Part shown: positions 51,736 through 62,035 of the stretch, piece after piece
Numbering within the stretch: position 1 is the first letter of the stretch
Layout: every line of letters starts with the position of its first letter
Source of the DNA: Beijerinckiaceae bacterium
GTDB lineage: Bacteria > Pseudomonadota > Alphaproteobacteria > Rhizobiales > Beijerinckiaceae
Reading direction: 5' to 3'
NCBI GenBank assembly: GCA_019745195.1
Contig: JAIETL010000010.1
Coordinates: 39,470-103,469, forward strand
DNA: 64,000 bases
Program-made: the position numbers and the translations under genes
Notes under the pieces: model-generated
What the model saw: only the letters and a program-made list of their open reading frames with translations
What the model was told of the DNA's origin: nothing
Databases searched by the model: none

Positions 51736-51994
51736 CGCGATCGCCCTCCCCGCCGCGTCGGGGCCGTCGCAGGACCCGGCTTTTTGGCCGATCGCCCGCG
51801 TGCACCGCCCGCTAATCGTTCTGCATGGAACCATACATGGAGAGGACGCTCAAAGCATCCTCCGGTGACGATCATTGTATGGAATTACAGAACGTGACAG
51901 CCCAGCTTGCTGGTCCCGATCCGCCAAGGGCACGGCGCCTAGCACGCGGTGGGCAGGGCATCCCGCCGACGGCGTCGGCAGGATGCGATTCGGA

Positions 51995-52576
51995 TCAGCC
52001 TGCCAGCGCGGTCTCGATCGCCGCGGTCACCGCATCGATCGGCTGCATGCCGTCGATGTCGATCACCTGCCCGCGCTTGGCGTAATAGGGCGCAACCACC
52101 GCGGTGTCGCGGTTATAGGCCTCAAGCCGTGTCTTGAAGACCTCTGGGTCGTCGTCCTTGCGGACCGGCTGGCCTGCGGCCTTGGCCTCGTCGGCGCGCT
52201 TGACGATGCGCTCAACGAGCTTGCTCTGGTCGACCTTGAGCTCCAGCACCCGGTCGAGCTTGAGGCCCTTGGAGGCGAGCATGGCGTCCAGCGCCTCGGC
52301 TTGCGCCAGCGTGCGCGGAAACCCGTCGAGGATGAAACCCTTCTTCGCATCGGGCTCCTCGATGCGGTCGGCGACGATGCCGATGACGATCTCGTCGGAA
52401 ACCAGAGCGCCCGAATCCATCACGGCCTTGGCCTTGACGCCGACAGGCGTGCCGGCCGCCACCGCCGCGCGCAGCATGTCGCCGGTCGAGAGCTGCGGAA
52501 TGCCATGCTTCGCGACGATGCGCGCTGCCTGAGTGCCCTTCCCCGCCCCCGGAGGTCCCAGAAAGATCAGTCGCAT
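51995..52576 (-). CDS. adk: Adenylate kinase (short-lid form)
   Basis: The 193-residue enzyme converts ATP + AMP to 2 ADP. The P-loop is [14 protein letters not shown] (7-15), the AMP site contains [10 protein letters not shown], and [20 protein letters not shown] is conserved. The LID is the short, zinc-free type. Its ATG overlaps the secY stop by 1 nt, the usual secY-adk coupling. A 259-bp spacer with CCATACA/TGTATGG inverted motifs follows. Confidence 0.97.
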   Translation of the reverse strand: MRLIFLGPPGAGKGTQAARIVAKHGIPQLSTGDMLRAAVAAGTPVGVKAKAVMDSGALVSDEIVIGIVADRIEEPDAKKGFILDGFPRTLAQAEALDAMLASKGLKLDRVLELKVDQSKLVERIVKRADEAKAAGQPVRKDDDPEVFKTRLEAYNRDTAVVAPYYAKRGQVIDIDGMQPIDAVTAAIETALAG

Positions 52577-53913
52577 CAGCGCTTCGCCCCTCGCAGTTTC
52601 GCTTTCTTGACCAGCCCTTCATATTGATGGGCCAGCAGATGTCCGTGAACTTGCGCCACGGTGTCCATCGTCGTCGTCACCACGATGAGCAGCGACGTGC
52701 CGCCCAGCAGGATGATCGGTATCTGGGCATAGGTGATCATGAACTCGGGGATAAGGCAGACGATAGTCAAATAGCCGGCTCCGAGCACGGTGATGCGGGT
52801 CAGCACCCGGTCGATATGCTCGGCCGTGCGCTCACCGGGGCGGATGCCCGGCATGAAGCCGCCATGCTTCTTGAGGTTGTCGGCCGTCTCGACCGGATTG
52901 AACACGATCGCAGTGTAGAAGAAGCAGAAGAAGATGATCAGTGCCGCATAGAGGATCATGAACAGCGGCCGGCCATGGGCGAGATAGGTCGCCATGGTCG
53001 AGAGGAAGCCGGTGCCTCCCGATGCCTGCGAGAAGCTCGCGATCGTCGTCGGCAGCAAGAGCAGCGAGGAGGCGAAGATCGGCGGAATCACGCCTGCGGT
53101 ATTGAGCTTCAGCGGCAGGAACGAGGTCTGGCCCTCATACATGCGGTTGCCGACCTGGCGCTTGGGATAGTTGATCAGCAGCCGGCGCTGCGCCCGCTCC
53201 ATGAACACGCAGAAGGCGATGACGCAGATCGCCATGACCAGGATCAGCAGCAAAAGCCCGGTCGAGATCGCGCCCTGGCGGCCGAGTTCCAGCGTCTGGG
53301 CGAGCTGCGCCGGGAACTCGGCGATGATGCCCGCGAAGATGATCATCGACGTGCCGTTGCCGATGCCGCGGCTGGTGATCTGCTCGCCGAGCCAAAGCAG
53401 GAACATCGTGCCGCCGACCAGCGTGATCGTGGTCGAGAGCAGGAAGAACGGCCCCGGCTCCAGCACGAGATTGCCCGAGCCCTGCAGGCCGACGCCGATG
53501 CCATAAGCCTGGAACAGCGCCAGGAACAGCGTCAGGTAGCGCGTGTACTGGTTGAGAACCTTGCGGCCCTGTTCGCCTTCCTTCTTCAACTGCTCGAAGG
53601 TCGGCACCACGCTGGACAGAAGCTGGATGATGATCGAGGCCGAGATGTAGGGCATGATCGCGAGCGCGAAGATCGCCAGACGCCCCACCGCGCCGCCCGA
53701 GAACATGTTGAACAGCCCGAGCACACCGGACTGGGTCTGCTTGAACAGGTCCGCCACGGCATCGGGGTTCATGCCCGGCAGCGGAATATAGGTGCCGAGC
53801 CGGTAGATGATCAGCGCGCCCAGTGTGAACCAGATCCGCTTCTTCAACTCGTCCGCCTTTGCGAACGCGCCGAAGTTCAGGTTTGAAGCAAGCTGTTCAG
53901 CCGCCGATGCCAT
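52576..53913 (-). CDS. secY: Protein translocase subunit SecY
   Basis: The 445-residue channel protein has ten membrane helices. Landmarks are the plug and helix-2 region [20 protein letters not shown], the ribosome-binding loop [20 protein letters not shown] and the C-terminal cytosolic tail. SecY forms the SecYEG pore for secreted and membrane proteins. It sits after rplO in the spc operon, with a strong hairpin in the 153-bp spacer between them, and is coupled to adk. Confidence 0.98.
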   Translation of the reverse strand: MASAAEQLASNLNFGAFAKADELKKRIWFTLGALIIYRLGTYIPLPGMNPDAVADLFKQTQSGVLGLFNMFSGGAVGRLAIFALAIMPYISASIIIQLLSSVVPTFEQLKKEGEQGRKVLNQYTRYLTLFLALFQAYGIGVGLQGSGNLVLEPGPFFLLSTTITLVGGTMFLLWLGEQITSRGIGNGTSMIIFAGIIAEFPAQLAQTLELGRQGAISTGLLLLILVMAICVIAFCVFMERAQRRLLINYPKRQVGNRMYEGQTSFLPLKLNTAGVIPPIFASSLLLLPTTIASFSQASGGTGFLSTMATYLAHGRPLFMILYAALIIFFCFFYTAIVFNPVETADNLKKHGGFMPGIRPGERTAEHIDRVLTRITVLGAGYLTIVCLIPEFMITYAQIPIILLGGTSLLIVVTTTMDTVAQVHGHLLAHQYEGLVKKAKLRGAKR

Positions 53914-54005
53914 GCGTCTGGTCCCTGGGTCTTGTAATTGGCGAGTCCGGAGCCGTTGTCCGCCCGCCGCGATGCGGAGAGGCGGTCGAAGGTCCGTCAG
54001 ACAGT

Positions 54006-54043
54006 CGAACGGCGGCCTGGGCTTCGGGCCCGGCCGCCGTTCG
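54006..54043 (-). other. Strong hairpin between rplO and secY
   Basis: A perfect 12-bp stem CGAACGGCGGCC / GGCCGCCGTTCG encloses a 14-nt loop that can itself pair (GGGC/GCCC). No T-tract follows, so it is not a typical terminator; it may set relative rplO and secY mRNA stability. Confidence 0.7.
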
Positions 54044-54066
54044 CACTCTTCATCTAGTCGTCCGGC

Positions 54067-54543
54067 TCACGCCTGTGAAGCGGTTGCCAGAATCTTGATC
54101 GAACCGCCGGCCTTCTCGATCGCCTCGACGGCCGACTTGGAGGCTCCGGCGACCTCGAAGGCGAGCTTCGCCTTGAGTTCGCCGACGCCCAGGATCTTGA
54201 CGCCGTCCCTCGCCTGACGCGTGATCACGCCCGCGGCGACCAGCGCCTCGATGGTGACCGCGCCCTTGGCGTCGAGCTTGCCGGCCTCGACTGCCTGCTG
54301 GATCCGGCCGAGATTGACCTCGTTCAGCTCCTTGGCGAAGAGGTTGTGGAAGCCGCGCTTGGGCAGGCGGCGATAGAGCGGCATCTGGCCGCCTTCGAAG
54401 CCCTTGACCGCCACGCCGGCGCGGGCCTTCTGACCCTTGACGCCGCGGCCGCCGGTCTTGCCCTTGCCGGAGCCGATGCCCCGGCCGACACGGATGCGCG
54501 ACTTGTGCGCGCCTTCGTTGTCACGAATGTCGGTGAGTTTCAT
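54067..54543 (-). CDS. rplO: 50S ribosomal protein L15
   Basis: The 158-residue L15 starts [20 protein letters not shown]. It has the basic glycine-rich region [20 protein letters not shown] and the globular C-domain ([20 protein letters not shown]). It is an assembly protein of the large subunit and lies 12 bp after rpmD. Confidence 0.98.
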   Translation of the reverse strand: MKLTDIRDNEGAHKSRIRVGRGIGSGKGKTGGRGVKGQKARAGVAVKGFEGGQMPLYRRLPKRGFHNLFAKELNEVNLGRIQQAVEAGKLDAKGAVTIEALVAAGVITRQARDGVKILGVGELKAKLAFEVAGASKSAVEAIEKAGGSIKILATASQA

Positions 54544-54555
54544 CGAACGCTCCCC

Positions 54556-54753
54556 TCACTTCGCATCGACGACGCGCACGAGGTGCCTGACCTTGTCGAT
54601 CATGCCTCGCACGGCCGGGGTGTCGACCAGGGTCGACTGCCGGCGGATCTTGTTCAGGCCGAGACCGATCAGGGTCTGGCGCTGGGACGCTTCGCGGCGG
54701 ATCGGCGAACCGATCTGCTCGACGACGACAGTCGCTTCAGCTTTCTTTGCCAT
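54556..54753 (-). CDS. rpmD: 50S ribosomal protein L30
   Basis: The 65-residue L30 starts at ATG 54753 ([20 protein letters not shown]) and contains [20 protein letters not shown] and [14 protein letters not shown]. The longer open frame beginning at 54852 only overlaps rpsE. It is the usual spc-operon position between rpsE and rplO. Confidence 0.97.
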   Translation of the reverse strand: MAKKAEATVVVEQIGSPIRREASQRQTLIGLGLNKIRRQSTLVDTPAVRGMIDKVRHLVRVVDAK

Positions 54754-54763
54754 CGTCGCCCCC

Positions 54764-55327
54764 TCACGCTTCAGCCGCGGCGTCGGTGCCCGCATCGCGG
54801 CGACGCGTCTGCAGGGCCGAGACCTTGAGCGAACGGCGCGCGGCGACGCCACGCGGCGAATCCTCGTTCTTCAGCGCGTCGAACGTGGCGCGGACGAGGT
54901 TGTAGGGGTTCGACGAGCCGAGCGACTTCGACACGACGTCCTGCATGCCGACCGCCTCGAAAACGGCGCGCATCGGACCGCCGGCGATGATGCCGGTACC
55001 GGCAGGCGCAGCGCGCAGCACGACCTTGCCGGCGCCGTGACGGCCCTGGACGTCGTGATGGAGCGTGCGGCCCTCGCGCAGCGGAATGCGGACCAGGCCG
55101 CGCTTGGCGGCTTCCGTCGCCTTGCGGATGGCTTCCGGCACCTCGCGGGCCTTGCCGTGGCCGAAGCCGACGCGGCCCTTCTGGTCGCCGACGACGACGA
55201 GGGCGGCGAAGCCGAAGCGACGGCCGCCCTTCACCACCTTGGCGACGCGGTTGATGTGAACCAGGCGGTCCACGAATTCGGAATCGCGCTCTTCGCGATC
55301 CTGACGGTCTCTCGGCTCTCTCGCCAT
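54764..55327 (-). CDS. rpsE: 30S ribosomal protein S5
   Basis: The 187-residue S5 has the double-stranded RNA-binding N-domain ([40 protein letters not shown]) and the C-domain ([39 protein letters not shown]). It contributes to decoding accuracy; the spectinomycin-site loop appears standard. Two hairpins precede it in the rplR-rpsE spacer. Confidence 0.98.
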   Translation of the reverse strand: MAREPRDRQDREERDSEFVDRLVHINRVAKVVKGGRRFGFAALVVVGDQKGRVGFGHGKAREVPEAIRKATEAAKRGLVRIPLREGRTLHHDVQGRHGAGKVVLRAAPAGTGIIAGGPMRAVFEAVGMQDVVSKSLGSSNPYNLVRATFDALKNEDSPRGVAARRSLKVSALQTRRRDAGTDAAAEA

Positions 55328-55384
55328 GGTCTTCCCTCTTACTTGCGCGGTCGAGCCCTCAAAGGCTGCGCCGCTCGCTCGAGC

Positions 55385-55446
55385 GCCCCGTGCGGGGCGA
55401 CGTAAAATGCGCTGCGGAGAACCGGATTTCCGGCTCCCCGCAGCGC
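55385..55446 (-). other. Two adjacent hairpins between rplR and rpsE
   Basis: GCCCCG-TG-CGGGGC (55385-55398) lies next to GCGCTGCGG / CCGCAGCGC (55409-55446), whose 20-nt loop contains its own CCGG-ATTT-CCGG pairing. Both lie in the 130-bp rplR-rpsE spacer. No T-tract is present. Confidence 0.6.
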
Positions 55447-55457
55447 GGTCTCAGAAC

Positions 55458-55820
55458 TCAGAAGTTCAGCCCGGCCTCGCGCGCGGCTTCCGCCAGCGCC
55501 TTGACCCGGCCATGATACATGTAGGAGCCGCGGTCGAAGACCACGTCCTTCACGCCCGCCTTGACGGCGCGCTCGGCGACGAGCTTCCCGATGGCGGCGG
55601 CCGCCTCGACATTCGCGCCCGACTTGATGTCGCCGCGAACGTCCTTGTCGAGCGACGAAGCCGAAGCGAGGGTGACACCCTTCACGTCGTCGATGACCTG
55701 GGCGTATATCTGCTTGCCGGTGCGGTGCACCGACAGGCGGGCGCGGCCATTGGCGACCGCCTTGATGGCGCGACGGACGCGGGCCTTGCGGCGCGCAGTC
55801 GCAATTGTCTGCTTGCTCAT
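55458..55820 (-). CDS. rplR: 50S ribosomal protein L18
   Basis: The 120-residue L18 has the basic N-terminus ([20 protein letters not shown]), [20 protein letters not shown] and the C-terminal [20 protein letters not shown]. It binds 5S rRNA together with L5. Confidence 0.98.
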   Translation of the reverse strand: MSKQTIATARRKARVRRAIKAVANGRARLSVHRTGKQIYAQVIDDVKGVTLASASSLDKDVRGDIKSGANVEAAAAIGKLVAERAVKAGVKDVVFDRGSYMYHGRVKALAEAAREAGLNF

Positions 55821-55831
55821 GGCTGGCGTCC

Positions 55832-56365
55832 TTACTTCTTCTTGCCTTCCTTGCGGAAGATGAACTCGCCGGCGTATTTGACGCCCTTGCCCTTGTAGGG
55901 CTCGGGGCCGCGATAATCGCGGATCTCGGCGGCGGTCTGGCCGACCACCTGCTTGTCGATGCCGGTGATGACGATTTCGGTGGGCTTCGGCGTCACGATC
56001 GCGACCCCTTCCGGGATCGGATAGTCAATGTCGTGGCTGTAGCCGAGCGACAGCTTGAGCACCTTGCCGGTGACGGCGGCCTTGTAGCCGACGCCGTTGA
56101 TCTCGAGCTTCTTCTCGAAGCCGGCGGTCGTGCCGACCACGAGGTTGTTGATGCGGGCGCGCGAGGTGCCCCAGAGCGAGCGGGCGCGCTTGGACTGCGA
56201 GCGCGGCTGGACCGCGATCGCGCCGTTCTCCAGCGCCACCGACACGTCGTCGGGAACGGTGAAGGACAGCTCGCCCTTAGAGCCCTTGATCTTGACGAGC
56301 TGGCCGGCGACGTTGGCGGTGACGCCAGCGGGAACCGGGACTGGCTTCTTGCCGATACGGGACAT
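55832..56365 (-). CDS. rplF: 50S ribosomal protein L6
   Basis: The 177-residue L6 starts [20 protein letters not shown], has two similar beta-alpha domains, and ends with the signature [19 protein letters not shown] and a lysine tail. It lies near the sarcin-ricin loop and factor-binding site. Confidence 0.98.
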   Translation of the reverse strand: MSRIGKKPVPVPAGVTANVAGQLVKIKGSKGELSFTVPDDVSVALENGAIAVQPRSQSKRARSLWGTSRARINNLVVGTTAGFEKKLEINGVGYKAAVTGKVLKLSLGYSHDIDYPIPEGVAIVTPKPTEIVITGIDKQVVGQTAAEIRDYRGPEPYKGKGVKYAGEFIFRKEGKKK

Positions 56366-56403
56366 TGGATTTCTCCTGAAAATGAGCGGCGTGCGAAAAA
56401 TCT

Positions 56404-56802
56404 TCAGAAGACCTTGCAGAGCACTTCGCCGCCCACGTTCTGTTCGCGGGCAAGGTGATCGGGCATCACACCCTTCGGCGTCGAGATGATGGTCACGCCG
56501 AGGCCATCGGCCACGCGCGGCATCGTCTCCACCGAAGAATAGACGCGGCGGCCGGGCTTCGACACGCGCGAGATGGACCGGATGACCGGCAGCCCCTCGT
56601 GGTACTTCAGCTCGATGTCGAACTCGGTCCGGCCGTTGCCGAACTCGGTCTGGGTGTAGCCGCGGATGTAGCCCTCGGACTGAAGCACGTCGAGCACGCG
56701 GGCCCTCAGCTTCGAACCGGGCGTCGAAACGCGCGACTTGCGCCGCATCTGCGCATTGCGGATGCGGGTCAGCATATCTCCAAGCGGATCGATGATCGCC
56801 AT
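56404..56802 (-). CDS. rpsH: 30S ribosomal protein S8
   Basis: The 132-residue S8 starts [20 protein letters not shown] and has the RNA-binding C-terminal motif [20 protein letters not shown]. It binds 16S helix 21; in enteric bacteria it is also the spc-operon translational repressor, which I could not test here. Confidence 0.98.
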   Translation of the reverse strand: MAIIDPLGDMLTRIRNAQMRRKSRVSTPGSKLRARVLDVLQSEGYIRGYTQTEFGNGRTEFDIELKYHEGLPVIRSISRVSKPGRRVYSSVETMPRVADGLGVTIISTPKGVMPDHLAREQNVGGEVLCKVF

Positions 56803-56814
56803 GATGCTATCTCC

Positions 56815-57120
56815 TCACCAGCTCGACTTGACGAGGCCGGGAACCAGCCCCTTGTTGCCGAGCTCGCGCAGAGCAATGCGCGACATCTTCAGCTTGCGGT
56901 ACACGGCGCGCGGACGGCCCGTGACTTCGCAGCGGTTGCGCACGCGGGTCGGAGCCGAGTTGCGCGGCAGTTCGGCCAGCTTGAGGCGAGCGAGGAAACG
57001 CTCGTCCATGGACTGGCTTTCGTCATTGGCGATCGCGAGAAGCCGCGCGCGCTTGCCGGCGAATTTCTTCACCAGCCGCTTGCGGGCGTTGTTGTTCTCG
57101 ACGGAGCTTTTCTTAGCCAT
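56815..57120 (-). CDS. rpsN: 30S ribosomal protein S14 (zinc-independent form)
   Basis: The 101-residue S14 is the long C-minus type without the two CxxC zinc pairs. It has [40 protein letters not shown] and the ending [16 protein letters not shown]. It binds 16S rRNA in the 30S head. Confidence 0.97.
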   Translation of the reverse strand: MAKKSSVENNNARKRLVKKFAGKRARLLAIANDESQSMDERFLARLKLAELPRNSAPTRVRNRCEVTGRPRAVYRKLKMSRIALRELGNKGLVPGLVKSSW

Positions 57121-57156
57121 CGATCTCTCCTGGTTTCCGCGTATGAGCGGTGAGGC

Positions 57157-57723
57157 TCACTGCCGGAACGGGAAGTTGAAGTGCTTGAGCAAGGCGCGCG
57201 CCTCGTCGTCCGACTTCGCAGTCGTGCAGACGATCACGTCCATGCCCCACACGGCGTCGACCTTGTCGTAGTTGATCTCCGGGAACACGATGTGCTCCTT
57301 GATCCCGAGCGCGAAATTGCCGCGCCCGTCGAACGACTTGGGGTTAAGGCCCCGGAAGTCGCGCACGCGCGGCAAGGCGATGGTGACGAGCCGGTCGACG
57401 AACTCGAACATCTTGGTCTTGCGCAGCGTGACCTTGCAGCCGACCGCCATGTTCTCGCGCAGCTTGAAGCCGGCGATGGCGAGGCGGGACTTGGTGATGA
57501 CCGGCTTCTGGCCGGCGATCAAGGCGAGGTCGCCGGCGGCGCTGTCGACCTTCTTGCGGTCGGCGGTCGCTTCGCCAACGCCCATGTTGATGACGACCTT
57601 CTCGATGGTCGGCACTTCCATGACGTTCTTGTAGCCGAACTCGGCGATCATAGCCGGACGAACGACGTCCTCGTAATGCTTCTTCATGCGCGGCGTGAGG
57701 GCCGCCTGCTTATTCTCAGCCAT
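57157..57723 (-). CDS. rplE: 50S ribosomal protein L5
   Basis: The 188-residue L5 contains [24 protein letters not shown] text ([18 protein letters not shown]), [20 protein letters not shown] and the ending FPFRQ. It anchors 5S rRNA and forms bridge B1b. Its start overlaps the rplX stop by 8 nt. Confidence 0.98.
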   Translation of the reverse strand: MAENKQAALTPRMKKHYEDVVRPAMIAEFGYKNVMEVPTIEKVVINMGVGEATADRKKVDSAAGDLALIAGQKPVITKSRLAIAGFKLRENMAVGCKVTLRKTKMFEFVDRLVTIALPRVRDFRGLNPKSFDGRGNFALGIKEHIVFPEINYDKVDAVWGMDVIVCTTAKSDDEARALLKHFNFPFRQ

Positions 57724-58033
57724 CGATCAGATCTCCCGAGCGCTTGGCGAAACGGACCTTGCGGCCATCGTCCAGGATTTTGAAGCCGACCCGCGTCGCC
57801 TTGCCGTCCTTGGGATCGGCCATGGCGATGTTCGAGAGGTCGATGGTGGCCTCTTTCGAGATGATGCCACCCTCGGAATTCTGCGACTGCTTGGTGTGCT
57901 TCTTGACCATGTTGACGCCGCGAACGACGGCGCGGCCGTCTTTCGGCATCACCTGGAGAACCTCGCCTGCCTTGCCCTTGTCGCGGCCGGCCAGCACGAC
58001 GACCTTGTCGCCCTTCTTGATTTTCGCAGCCAT
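57716..58033 (-). CDS. rplX: 50S ribosomal protein L24
   Basis: The 105-residue L24 starts at ATG 58033 ([20 protein letters not shown]) with its KOW motif, followed by [20 protein letters not shown]. It is an early assembly initiator near the tunnel exit. It overlaps rplN by 1 nt and rplE by 8 nt. Confidence 0.98.
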   Translation of the reverse strand: MAAKIKKGDKVVVLAGRDKGKAGEVLQVMPKDGRAVVRGVNMVKKHTKQSQNSEGGIISKEATIDLSNIAMADPKDGKATRVGFKILDDGRKVRFAKRSGDLIDG

Positions 58034-58401
58034 CACAGCACCTCTGGCGCAAGCGAGATGATCTTCATGTGGTTCTTGGCGCGGAGTTCGCGCGGGACCG
58101 GTCCGAAGATGCGGGTGCCGACAGGCTCCTTCTGGTTGTTGATCAGAACGGCCGCGTTGCGGTCGAACCGGATCACCGAACCATCGGCGCGCTTGACGTC
58201 CTTGGCGGTGCGAACGACGACCGCCTTCATGACGTCGCCCTTCTTCACGCGGCCGCGGGGAATGGCTTCCTTGATCGAGACGACGATGATGTCGCCGATG
58301 CGGGCGTAGCGCCGCTTCGATCCGCCGAGAACCTTGATGCACATCACGCGACGGGCGCCGGAATTGTCCGCGACCTCGAGATTCGTCTGCACCTGGATCA
58401 T
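58033..58401 (-). CDS. rplN: 50S ribosomal protein L14
   Basis: The 122-residue L14 has [20 protein letters not shown], the [20 protein letters not shown] signature and [20 protein letters not shown]. It contacts 16S helix 14 in bridge B8. A 161-bp spacer with a hairpin separates it from rpsQ. Confidence 0.98.
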   Translation of the reverse strand: MIQVQTNLEVADNSGARRVMCIKVLGGSKRRYARIGDIIVVSIKEAIPRGRVKKGDVMKAVVVRTAKDVKRADGSVIRFDRNAAVLINNQKEPVGTRIFGPVPRELRAKNHMKIISLAPEVL

Positions 58402-58526
58402 GGCCTTGATCCTTCCATACTGAATATCAGCGCGGTTTCCGGCACGGCATCAGCGCCGACCGGACTTCGACTGACGGGGGTCGATCGCCCCCTGGCCTCA
58501 CTTCATGCTTAGTCCACGAACTCCGA

Positions 58527-58550
58527 CTGCCCGGTCCGGAGACCGGGCAG
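58527..58550 (-). other. Hairpin between rpsQ and rplN
   Basis: A perfect 10-bp stem CTGCCCGGTC / GACCGGGCAG closes a 4-nt loop (TCCG on the coding strand) in the longest spacer of the spc segment. No T-tract is present. Confidence 0.65.
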
Positions 58551-58562
58551 AGCCCGTGCGTC

Positions 58563-58805
58563 TTACGCTTTTGGAGCGCCGTCGAGCAATATCCAGCTTT
58601 TCAGCTTGGAAATCGGCTTCGACTCCTCGATCCAGACCTGGTCTCCGACCTTCACCACCTGCGCCTCGTCATGGGCGTGATAGTTCTTGGTCCGGCGAAC
58701 GGTCTTCTTGAGCAGCGGGTGCGTATAGCGCCGCTCGACCTTCACCACAACAGTTTTGTTCTGCTTGTCGCTGACGACGACGCCCTGCAGCACGCGCTTC
58801 GGCAT
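58563..58805 (-). CDS. rpsQ: 30S ribosomal protein S17
   Basis: The 80-residue S17 has the OB-fold pattern [40 protein letters not shown] and the ending [12 protein letters not shown]. It binds 16S helix 11 early in assembly. Confidence 0.98.
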   Translation of the reverse strand: MPKRVLQGVVVSDKQNKTVVVKVERRYTHPLLKKTVRRTKNYHAHDEAQVVKVGDQVWIEESKPISKLKSWILLDGAPKA

Positions 58806-58816
58806 GATCGTTCTCC

Positions 58817-59029
58817 TCAGGCGGCCGCGGCGGCGGTCTTGGACCGCTGCAGCGTCTTGATGCGGGCGATGTCCTTGCGGACCTCGGTGACCCGCGCGGT
58901 GTTCTCGAGCTGGCCGGTGGCGCGCTGGAAACGCAGGTTGAACTGCTCCTTCTTCAGCTTCAGGAGCTCGTCCTGCAGCAGGTCCACGCTCATGGCCTTG
59001 AGGTCGGAGAGGCGTTGTGCGGCTTTCAT
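58817..59029 (-). CDS. rpmC: 50S ribosomal protein L29
   Basis: The 70-residue L29 has the helical-hairpin pattern [38 protein letters not shown] and [15 protein letters not shown]. It sits at the tunnel exit beside L23. Confidence 0.97.
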   Translation of the reverse strand: MKAAQRLSDLKAMSVDLLQDELLKLKKEQFNLRFQRATGQLENTARVTEVRKDIARIKTLQRSKTAAAAA

Positions 59030-59040
59030 ATCGTCCTCCC

Positions 59041-59454
59041 TTACTCTGCGATGCGCTGGATGAAGCGGGTCTTGATCGGCAGCTTGGCTGCGCCCAGACG
59101 CATCGCCTCGCGGGCGGTGTCCTCGGGCACGCCGTCGATCTCGAACATGATCCGGCCCGGCTTGACCTTGGCTGCCCAGAATTCAGGCGCGCCCTTGCCC
59201 TTGCCCATGCGGACTTCCGTCGGCTTCTTCGAAACCGGCACGTCCGGGAAGATCCGGATCCAGACGCGGCCGGCGCGCTTCATCGCACGCGTGATCGCGC
59301 GGCGGGCCGCCTCGATCTGACGGGCGGTGACGCGCTCGGGCTCCTGCGCCTTCAGGCCGAACTGGCCGAAATTGAGGTCCGTGCCGCCCTTGGCGACGCC
59401 AGCGATGCGCCCCTTGAACTGCTTGCGGAACTTGGTCTTCTTTGGTTGCAACAT
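59041..59454 (-). CDS. rplP: 50S ribosomal protein L16
   Basis: The 137-residue L16 has [40 protein letters not shown] and [20 protein letters not shown]. It helps position A-site tRNA on the large subunit. Confidence 0.98.
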   Translation of the reverse strand: MLQPKKTKFRKQFKGRIAGVAKGGTDLNFGQFGLKAQEPERVTARQIEAARRAITRAMKRAGRVWIRIFPDVPVSKKPTEVRMGKGKGAPEFWAAKVKPGRIMFEIDGVPEDTAREAMRLGAAKLPIKTRFIQRIAE

Positions 59455-59472
59455 GGCTCTTCTCGATCAGCC

Positions 59473-60183
59473 TTACGCGGCATGGTCGCGACGATGGCCA
59501 CCGCCGGAGCGGCCGCCTTCATCCGACATGCGCTTGTCCTGGGCCATCGGGTCGTGCTCGAGGATCTCGCCCTTGAAGATCCAGACCTTGATGCCGCACG
59601 TTCCGTAGGTGGTGAAGGCGGTGCCGACGCCGTAATCGACGTCCGCGCGCAGCGTGTGCAGCGGCACACGGCCCTCGCGGTACCATTCCAGCCGCGCGAT
59701 TTCCGCGCCGCCGAGACGGCCCGAGCAGTTGATCCGGATGCCCTCGGCGCCCAGACGCATGGCCGACTGCACGGCCCGCTTCATGGCGCGACGGAAGGCG
59801 ACGCGGCGCTCGAGCTGCTGAGCGATCGAATCGGCGACCAGCGTGGCGTCGATCTCGGGCTTGCGGACCTCGACGATGTTGATGGTCACATCGGCCTTGG
59901 TCAGCTTCATCACCGACTTGCGCAGCTTCTCGATGTCGGCGCCCTTCTTGCCGATCACCACGCCCGGACGCGCCGAGTGGATGGTGACGCGGCACTTCTT
60001 GTGCGGGCGCTCGATGATGATCTTCGAGATCGCGGCCTGCTTGAGCATCTTCATGAGCATGGCGCGGATCGCCATGTCCTCATGCAGGAGCTTGCCGTAT
60101 TCGCCCTTCTGGGCGAACCAGCGCGAATCCCAGGTGCGGTTGATGCCGAGGCGGAGCCCGATCGGATTGATTTTCTGACCCAT
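59473..60183 (-). CDS. rpsC: 30S ribosomal protein S3
   Basis: The 236-residue S3 starts [21 protein letters not shown] type II KH domain carries [17 protein letters not shown], and the C-domain carries [20 protein letters not shown]. It forms part of the mRNA entry helicase with S4 and S5. Confidence 0.98.
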   Translation of the reverse strand: MGQKINPIGLRLGINRTWDSRWFAQKGEYGKLLHEDMAIRAMLMKMLKQAAISKIIIERPHKKCRVTIHSARPGVVIGKKGADIEKLRKSVMKLTKADVTINIVEVRKPEIDATLVADSIAQQLERRVAFRRAMKRAVQSAMRLGAEGIRINCSGRLGGAEIARLEWYREGRVPLHTLRADVDYGVGTAFTTYGTCGIKVWIFKGEILEHDPMAQDKRMSDEGGRSGGGHRRDHAA

Positions 60184-60193
60184 CGTTCTCTCC

Positions 60194-60577
60194 TCAGGCC
60201 TTGGCCGCGGCGACTTCGCGCACCACGATCGTGATATTCGCGAAGGGCTTCAGGATGCGGGCGCCACGGCCGCGGGCGCGGGCATGGAAACGCTTCATGA
60301 CCAGCGCCTTGCCGACGAAGGCCTGCGCCACGACGAGATCGTCGACGTCGAGATCATGATTGTTCTCGGCGTTGGCGATCGCGCTCTGCAGGCACTTGCG
60401 CACGTCCAGCGAGATCCGCTTGCGCGAGAACTCGAGGTCGGCGAGAGCGGTCGAGACCTTCTTGCCGCGGATGAGCTGGGCGAGGAGGTTCAGCTTCTGC
60501 GGGCTGACACGAAGATTGCGGGCGACCGCAACGGCTTCATTGTCAGGCAGCGCACGGGGGAAGGATGCTTTTCCCAT
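60194..60577 (-). CDS. rplV: 50S ribosomal protein L22
   Basis: The 127-residue L22 has [40 protein letters not shown] and the extended tunnel-lining hairpin [20 protein letters not shown]. The loop is where macrolide resistance changes arise; it looks normal in length. Confidence 0.98.
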   Translation of the reverse strand: MGKASFPRALPDNEAVAVARNLRVSPQKLNLLAQLIRGKKVSTALADLEFSRKRISLDVRKCLQSAIANAENNHDLDVDDLVVAQAFVGKALVMKRFHARARGRGARILKPFANITIVVREVAAAKA

Positions 60578-60580
60578 GGC

Positions 60581-60859
60581 TTACTTCCTCTTCGCCTTCT
60601 TGTCGGCGGCATGGCCGTGGAAGGTGCGCGTCGGCGAGAACTCGCCGAACTTGTGGCCCACCATTTCCTCGGACACGGACACCGGCACATGCTTGTGGCC
60701 GTTGTAGACGCCGAACGTCAGACCGACGAACTGCGGCAGGATCGTGGAGCGGCGGCTCCAGATCTTGATGACCTCAGACCGGCTCGCCGAACGGGCGACC
60801 TCGGCCTTTTTCAGAAGGTATCCGTCGACGAACGGACCTTTCCAAAGCGAACGCGCCAT
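60581..60859 (-). CDS. rpsS: 30S ribosomal protein S19
   Basis: The 92-residue S19 starts [20 protein letters not shown] and has [20 protein letters not shown] and [18 protein letters not shown]. It pairs with S13 in the 30S head. Three bp separate it from rplV. Confidence 0.98.
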   Translation of the reverse strand: MARSLWKGPFVDGYLLKKAEVARSASRSEVIKIWSRRSTILPQFVGLTFGVYNGHKHVPVSVSEEMVGHKFGEFSPTRTFHGHAADKKAKRK

Positions 60860-60867
60860 GACGGACC

Positions 60868-61710
60868 TCAGTTCTTCTTCTTGCGGGCGTGACGGCTCGA
60901 CACGATGAACGTATCGGTCCGCTTGTTCGAGCGGGTCTTCTTGCCCTTGGTCGGCTTGCCCCAGGGGGTGACCGGGTGACGACCGCCCGAGGTGCGGCCT
61001 TCGCCGCCGCCATGGGGATGATCGACAGGGTTCATCGAGACGCCGCGGTTATGCGGACGACGACCGAGCCAGCGCGAGCGACCCGCCTTGCCGTCATTCC
61101 GGTTCATGTGGTCGGGGTTCGAGACCGCGCCCACAGTGGCATAGCACAGGCCGCTGATCAGGCGCTGCTCGCCCGAGTTCAGGCGGACGATGACGTAACC
61201 CTGGTCGCGGCCGACGATCTGGGCATAGTTGCCTGCGGACCGGGCGAGCGCCCCGCCCTTGCCGATCTTGAGCTCGACATTGTGGACGATCGTGCCGATC
61301 GGCAGCGTGCCCATCGGGGCCGCGTTGCCGGGCTTCACGTCGACCGACGGACCCGAGATCACGCTGTCGCCGACGGCGAGGCGCTGCGGAGCCAGGATGT
61401 ACGCCTGCTCGCCGTCCTCATACTTGATGAGGGCGATGAACGCCGTGCGATTGGGATCGTATTCGATCCGCTCCACGACGGCGGAAACGCCATCCTTGCC
61501 GCGACGCTTGAAGTCGATCAGGCGCAGCGTCCGCTTGTGTCCGCCGCCGCGGAAGCGGACGGTGATGCGGCCGAGATTGTTGCGGCCGCCCGTGGACGAC
61601 TTGCCCTCGGTCAGCGCCTTGAGCGGCTTGCCCTTGTAGAGCTCGCTGCGGTCGACGATCACGAGCTGGCGAAGGCTCGGCGTGATCGGCTTGAATGATT
61701 TCAGAGCCAT
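60868..61710 (-). CDS. rplB: 50S ribosomal protein L2
   Basis: The 280-residue L2 starts [20 protein letters not shown]. It has [20 protein letters not shown] and the peptidyl-transferase-proximal loop [17 protein letters not shown] with the conserved histidine. It is required for subunit joining and peptidyl transfer. Confidence 0.98.
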   Translation of the reverse strand: MALKSFKPITPSLRQLVIVDRSELYKGKPLKALTEGKSSTGGRNNLGRITVRFRGGGHKRTLRLIDFKRRGKDGVSAVVERIEYDPNRTAFIALIKYEDGEQAYILAPQRLAVGDSVISGPSVDVKPGNAAPMGTLPIGTIVHNVELKIGKGGALARSAGNYAQIVGRDQGYVIVRLNSGEQRLISGLCYATVGAVSNPDHMNRNDGKAGRSRWLGRRPHNRGVSMNPVDHPHGGGEGRTSGGRHPVTPWGKPTKGKKTRSNKRTDTFIVSSRHARKKKN

Positions 61711-61726
61711 GATGACGATCTTTCCC

Positions 61727-62035
61727 TCAGAGGCCCGTGGTCACGTCGATGGAGTGACCTTCTTCGAGGGTCACGACCGCCTTCTTGACGTCCGAGCGCT
61801 GGCCGAGCCGGCCCCGGAAGACCTTCATCTTCCCTTCGGTGACGATCGTGTTGACGCTCTTGACCTTGACGTCGAAGAGCTTCTCGACCGCCGCCTTGAT
61901 CTGCGGCTTGGTCGCGGTCTTCGCGACCTTGAAGACGACCTTGTTATGCTCGGAGAGCATCGTCGCCTTCTCGGTGATCACCGGCGCCACGATCACGTCG
62001 TAGTGGCGGGGATCGAGTTGCTTGGCCTGGCTCAT
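61727..62035 (-). CDS. rplW: 50S ribosomal protein L23
   Basis: The 102-residue L23 has [40 protein letters not shown] and [20 protein letters not shown]. It is the docking site for trigger factor and SRP. Its start overlaps the rplD stop by 4 nt. Confidence 0.98.
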   Translation of the reverse strand: MSQAKQLDPRHYDVIVAPVITEKATMLSEHNKVVFKVAKTATKPQIKAAVEKLFDVKVKSVNTIVTEGKMKVFRGRLGQRSDVKKAVVTLEEGHSIDVTTGL

